A program made the translations under genes and the position numbers. This document shows, piece after piece, positions 23,781 through 26,834 of a DNA stretch of 26,834 nucleotides; within the stretch, counting starts at the first letter, position 1; each line of letters starts with the position of its first letter. The DNA is from Dysgonamonadaceae bacterium (lineage in GTDB: Bacteria; Bacteroidota; Bacteroidia; Bacteroidales; Azobacteroidaceae). The stretch is from NCBI GenBank assembly GCA_031258895.1, contig JAIRMF010000117.1, forward strand, positions 1-26,834. The letters are read 5' to 3'. The notes beneath the pieces were generated by a model. It saw nothing but the letters and a program-made list of their open reading frames with translations. It was not told the origin of the DNA and did not search any database.

Positions 23781-26582
23781 ATGAAACTTTTTCTTCTTGA
23801 CGCTTATGCTTTGATTTACCGGGCTTATTATGCTTTTATGCGTATTCCGCAGGTTAATTCTGCGGGTATGAACACTTCTGCTGTTTTCGGTTTTGTGAAC
23901 ACTTTGGAGGATGTTTTGCGGAAGGAGAATCCGACTCATATTGGGGTGGTATTTGATCCTCCTGGTGGTACTTTTCGTCATCGGGCTTATCCTGGCTACA
24001 AGTCTCAGCGCGAGGAGACTCCGGAGGTTATCCGGTTTTCCGTGCCTGTTATTAAGGACATTTTGAATGCTTATCGTATTCCTGTTTTTGAGGTTTCCGG
24101 GTTTGAGGCCGACGATGTTATCGGTACGTTGGCTGTTAGGGCGGCTGTGGAGGGTTTCCGTGTTTACATGATGACTCCTGATAAGGATTATTGTCAGTTG
24201 GTTGACCGGAATATTTTCGTGTACCGTCCGCGTCATGGGGGCAATGATTTTGAGGTTATGGGTATTGAGGAGGTTAAGTTGCGTTATGGGATAGAGCATC
24301 CTGGACGGATGATTGATTTGCTTGGTTTGATGGGGGACAAGTCTGATAACATTCCCGGTTGTCCCGGTATTGGAGAGGTTACTGCGCGGAAACTTCTTGC
24401 GGAGTTTGGGAGTGTTTCTAACCTGCTGGATAGGAAGGATGAGTTGCGAGGGGTTTTGCGTTCGCGTGTTGTTGAGAACGTTGAGAGCATTAACTTGTCG
24501 ACGTTTCTTGCCACTATTGTTACTGATGCACCTGTGGAATTTGACGCTGATATGTTGCGTCGCAGGCCTGTTGATGACGTTGAGTTGCGTCGTTTGTTTG
24601 ACGGGTTGGAGTTTCGCAGCCTTACGAAACGTATTTTGGGGGATATTTCTGGGCCTGTTGTCGTTTTGCCGAAGCCTGCTGAGCGTCAGCTTTCGCTTTT
24701 TGATGAGATGGAAGTTTCTGCGGCTGATGCGGGTGGCGCTGTTGCTTTGTCGGGCGGGGTTTCCGACCATTTGGACAGTATCGGGACTGTTTCGCACCAT
24801 TATTACATGCTTCGGGACGATGATGATATCCGGCGTTATGTTGGTCAGATTTTGGAGCGCGGGACGGTTGCTTTTGATACTGAGACGACGGGCCTTAATC
24901 CTTTGACTGCGGAGCTTGTCGGGCTGTCTTTTTCTTTGGAGGCGGGTATTGCGTGTTATGTTCCCGTGCCGGCTGATTTTGGGGGTGCGGTTCGTGTTTT
25001 GGAGTTTTTCCGTGGGGTTTTTGAGAGTGAGATGGTTACTAAGATTGGGCAGAATTTGAAGTATGATATTAATGTTTTGAAAAAGTACGGTATTCGTGTT
25101 GCGGGACCTTTGTTTGACACAATGATTGCGCATTATCTTCTCAATCCTGAGCATCGTCACGGTTTGGATTATTTGGCGGAAGTTTTTTTGGGGTATCGCA
25201 CGATACATATTGAGGAATTGATTGGCGGGCACGGGAAGGAGCAGTTGAACATGCGGTTTTTGCCACCGGAGCGGGTTTTGGATTACGCGGCGGAGGATGC
25301 GGATATTGCTTTTCGTTTGCGGGGTATTTTTGCGAAGATGCTTGAGGAGGGGGGTTTTTCGGAGCTTTTTTATGGAGTTGAGACGCCTCTTGTGTATGTT
25401 TTGGCGGACATGGAGGAGTTTGGCGTTGGACTGGACGTTCGGTCTTTGGAGCGGAGTTCGGAAGTTTTGCGTGTTGGGTTGCGCCGTGTTGAGTCGGAGA
25501 TTTTTTCTTTGGCGGGGACGGATTTTAACATTAATTCTCCGAAGCTTACGGGGGAGATTTTGTTTAACCGGCTGGGTATTTCGTATGTTGGGAAGAAGAC
25601 CAAGTCGGGTAATTACCAGACTGGGGAGGACATTTTGGAACGTTTGGCGCCGAGGCATCCGATAGCTGGGAAGATTCTTTCGTATAGGAAGATGAAGAAG
25701 CTGCTTTCGACATATACGGAGGCTTTGCCTGAATTGGTGAGTCCTCTTGACGGCCGGATACATACTACTTACAATCAGACTGGGACTTCGACTGGTCGTT
25801 TGAGTTCTACCGCGCCTAATTTGCAGAATATACCTGTTCGTGATGAGGAGGGACGTGAGATTCGTAGGGCGTTTGTTCCTTTGCCGGGCCATCTTTTTTT
25901 CTCTGCGGACTATTCCCAGGTTGAGTTGCGGATTTTGGCACATTTGAGTGGAGATTTGGCGATGCTTGAGGCTTTTCGTAGCGGTTTTGACATACATGCT
26001 GCGACTGCTTCGAAGATTTACGGTGTGAAAATGGACGCTGTTACGGGTGAAATGCGTCGTATGGCGAAGTCTGTGAATTTTGGCATTGTTTATGGGATAT
26101 CTGCTTTTGGATTGAGTGAACAGTTGGGTGTTTCGCGAGCTTCGGCGCGGGAGCTTATCGACGGTTACTTTGCTACTTACCCTGGTATTCGGACTTATAT
26201 TGACGGCGTACTTGAGAGCGCCCGCCGTCTTGGGTATGTTGAGACCTTGCTTAGGCGGCGTCGTTATTTGCCTGATATTATTTCTGCGAATGCTACTGTT
26301 CGCGGGTATGCGGAACGGAATGCTGTTAATGCTACTGTGCAGGGTTCTGCTGCGGACGTGATTAAAGTTGCTATGAATCTTATCCATAAGCGTTTTCGGG
26401 AGGGGCAATTGGGTTCGCGTATGATGATGCAGGTTCATGACGAGTTGAATTTTGATGTTTTGGAGGGGGAGCGGGATGTTGTTCGGGACATTGTTATTGA
26501 TTCTATGGAACATGCGGTATCGTTGCGTGTACCTTTGGTAGCGGACTGTGGTTTTGGACTAAATTGGTTGGAAGCTCATTAG
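23781..26582 (+). CDS. polA: DNA polymerase I
   Basis: Repair and Okazaki-fragment-processing polymerase, 933 aa. The 5'-nuclease domain spans about 1-290 (FEADDVIGT, DKDYCQLV, LGLMGDKSDNIPG). The 3'-5' exonuclease (about 345-520) keeps its catalytic residues: FDTETTG (365-371), NLKYDIN (425-431) and YAAEDAD (502-508), so proofreading should be active. Polymerase motifs are ADYSQVELRI (motif A, 709-718), RRMAKSVNFGIVYG (motif B, 759-772) and QVHDELNF (motif C, 884-891). The linker has QLSLF (303-307), a canonical beta-clamp-binding peptide. Codon use is extreme: Leu and Ser codons TTA, CTA and TCA are essentially absent, leaving an open antisense frame of about 2.7 kb. The ATG at 23781 gives the usual MKLFLLDAY start. 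Confidence 0.98.
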   Translation: MKLFLLDAYALIYRAYYAFMRIPQVNSAGMNTSAVFGFVNTLEDVLRKENPTHIGVVFDPPGGTFRHRAYPGYKSQREETPEVIRFSVPVIKDILNAYRIPVFEVSGFEADDVIGTLAVRAAVEGFRVYMMTPDKDYCQLVDRNIFVYRPRHGGNDFEVMGIEEVKLRYGIEHPGRMIDLLGLMGDKSDNIPGCPGIGEVTARKLLAEFGSVSNLLDRKDELRGVLRSRVVENVESINLSTFLATIVTDAPVEFDADMLRRRPVDDVELRRLFDGLEFRSLTKRILGDISGPVVVLPKPAERQLSLFDEMEVSAADAGGAVALSGGVSDHLDSIGTVSHHYYMLRDDDDIRRYVGQILERGTVAFDTETTGLNPLTAELVGLSFSLEAGIACYVPVPADFGGAVRVLEFFRGVFESEMVTKIGQNLKYDINVLKKYGIRVAGPLFDTMIAHYLLNPEHRHGLDYLAEVFLGYRTIHIEELIGGHGKEQLNMRFLPPERVLDYAAEDADIAFRLRGIFAKMLEEGGFSELFYGVETPLVYVLADMEEFGVGLDVRSLERSSEVLRVGLRRVESEIFSLAGTDFNINSPKLTGEILFNRLGISYVGKKTKSGNYQTGEDILERLAPRHPIAGKILSYRKMKKLLSTYTEALPELVSPLDGRIHTTYNQTGTSTGRLSSTAPNLQNIPVRDEEGREIRRAFVPLPGHLFFSADYSQVELRILAHLSGDLAMLEAFRSGFDIHAATASKIYGVKMDAVTGEMRRMAKSVNFGIVYGISAFGLSEQLGVSRASARELIDGYFATYPGIRTYIDGVLESARRLGYVETLLRRRRYLPDIISANATVRGYAERNAVNATVQGSAADVIKVAMNLIHKRFREGQLGSRMMMQVHDELNFDVLEGERDVVRDIVIDSMEHAVSLRVPLVADCGFGLNWLEAH

Positions 26583-26590
26583 CATCCCTT

Positions 26591-26834
26591 CGGAACTTTA
26601 TTCAGCCTCTCCGGAATTTCCCCCCGCCTCGCCGTCCTTTTCTTTCTTCCCTTCGGAAATTTTTTTCAATCCTTCGGAAACTCTCTTCTCCCCGCCCGAA
26701 TCTTACTCTACCTCGCCATCCTTTCCAGCCGCCCCGCTGTCCTTTTTTTCAAACTCTCTGGAATCTTCCTCCTCTCCTCCGGAATCTTCCCACACCCCGT
26801 CGTCCTCCCCATCTCCCTCTCCCGAATCTCCATC
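26591..26834. repeat. Degenerate 21-bp tandem repeat array, pyrimidine-rich on the plus strand
   Basis: From 26591 to the window end, a marker pentamer recurs every 21 bp without slippage: CGGAA or TGGAA at 26591, 26612, 26654, 26675, 26759 and 26780; CCGAA at 26696 and 26822; CGTCC, CATCC or TGTCC at 26633, 26717, 26738 and 26801. That is 12 units of two types. The rest of each unit is C/T-rich and variable. It begins 8 bases after the polA stop. On the minus strand the units read as heptapeptides rich in Gly, Glu, Lys, Asp and Ser. It differs in sequence from the array at 1-109 but has the same period. Confidence 0.85.
26703..26834 (-). CDS. Possible C-terminal end of a convergent gene with an acidic heptapeptide tail (partial)
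   Basis: An open frame enters from the right edge and ends at TAA 26705-26703, giving 43 aa made of heptads such as GGEEEDS, DGVWEDS and SGAAGKD; it is strongly acidic. It has no recognisable domain, so its function is unknown. Codons follow the 21-bp repeat exactly. The same heptad frame continues past the stop (units GGEKRVS, EGLKKIS, EGKKEKD, GEAGGNS) to a second TAA at 26600-26598. Because purine-rich DNA is open by composition, the frame could be accidental; the start and most of the gene are outside the window. Confidence 0.35.
   Translation of the reverse strand, partial: DGDSGEGDGEDDGVWEDSGGEEEDSREFEKKDSGAAGKDGEVE

Noticed and set aside
23772..26513. A 913-codon open frame on the minus strand opposite polA
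   Set aside because: Its codons lie exactly opposite polA codons and it is open only because polA lacks TTA, CTA and TCA. The translation is low-complexity, rich in Arg, Asn and Thr, and resembles no family.
26583..26834. Plus-strand frames open after the polA stop, including polA's own frame
   Set aside because: The tract is C/T-rich and all three plus frames are open by composition; PolA already ends at its normal C-terminus, so a read-through extension is not supported.

Overview
The window looks like a chromosomal segment from a member of Bacteroidota, most likely order Bacteroidales. Four gene starts are preceded by the Bacteroidota promoter element TAnnTTTG, two of them with a TTTG box 19-20 bp upstream. 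Start codons generally lack a Shine-Dalgarno sequence. The gene families (lipoprotein GalM, long-form HisG, a TPR/propeller/OmpA lipoprotein like PorE, dnaN followed by a DEDDh exonuclease) fit this group. I cannot name a genus.

Left block (about 0.1-6.1 kb, all minus strand): a perfect 21-bp tandem array at the window edge, a strong intrinsic terminator, the operon galM-phosphohexomutase, then hisG-clpP-clpX with its own promoter and a probable terminator.

Middle block (about 6.2-17.6 kb, all minus strand): an exopolysaccharide or capsule operon. In transcription order it encodes a Wza-type export lipoprotein, a Wzz-type chain-length regulator without a kinase domain, a Wzx flippase, a Wzy-like polymerase, a glycosyltransferase-methyltransferase fusion, a GT2 glycosyltransferase and three GT4 glycosyltransferases. 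No initiating sugar-phosphate transferase is present, so that step must be encoded elsewhere. Several genes overlap by 7-11 bases. A PorE-like OmpA-family lipoprotein lies just upstream of the Wza gene.

Right block (17.7-26.8 kb): dnaN and a DnaQ-like exonuclease on the minus strand. A CLC-family chloride channel/transporter with CBS domains runs divergently on the plus strand from a shared promoter region and is followed by polA. PolA carries a canonical sliding-clamp-binding peptide (QLSLF). Beyond polA a degenerate 21-bp array fills the rest of the window. On the minus strand it encodes an acidic heptapeptide tail, probably the end of a convergent gene.

Strand composition changes across the window. 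The plus strand is C/A-rich on the left and G/T-rich on the right, even across the minus-strand gene dnaN. This suggests a replication-strand switch or a rearrangement rather than gene direction alone. The most unusual structures are the two 21-bp-period arrays at the window ends, the fused transferase, the clamp motif in PolA and the skew switch.
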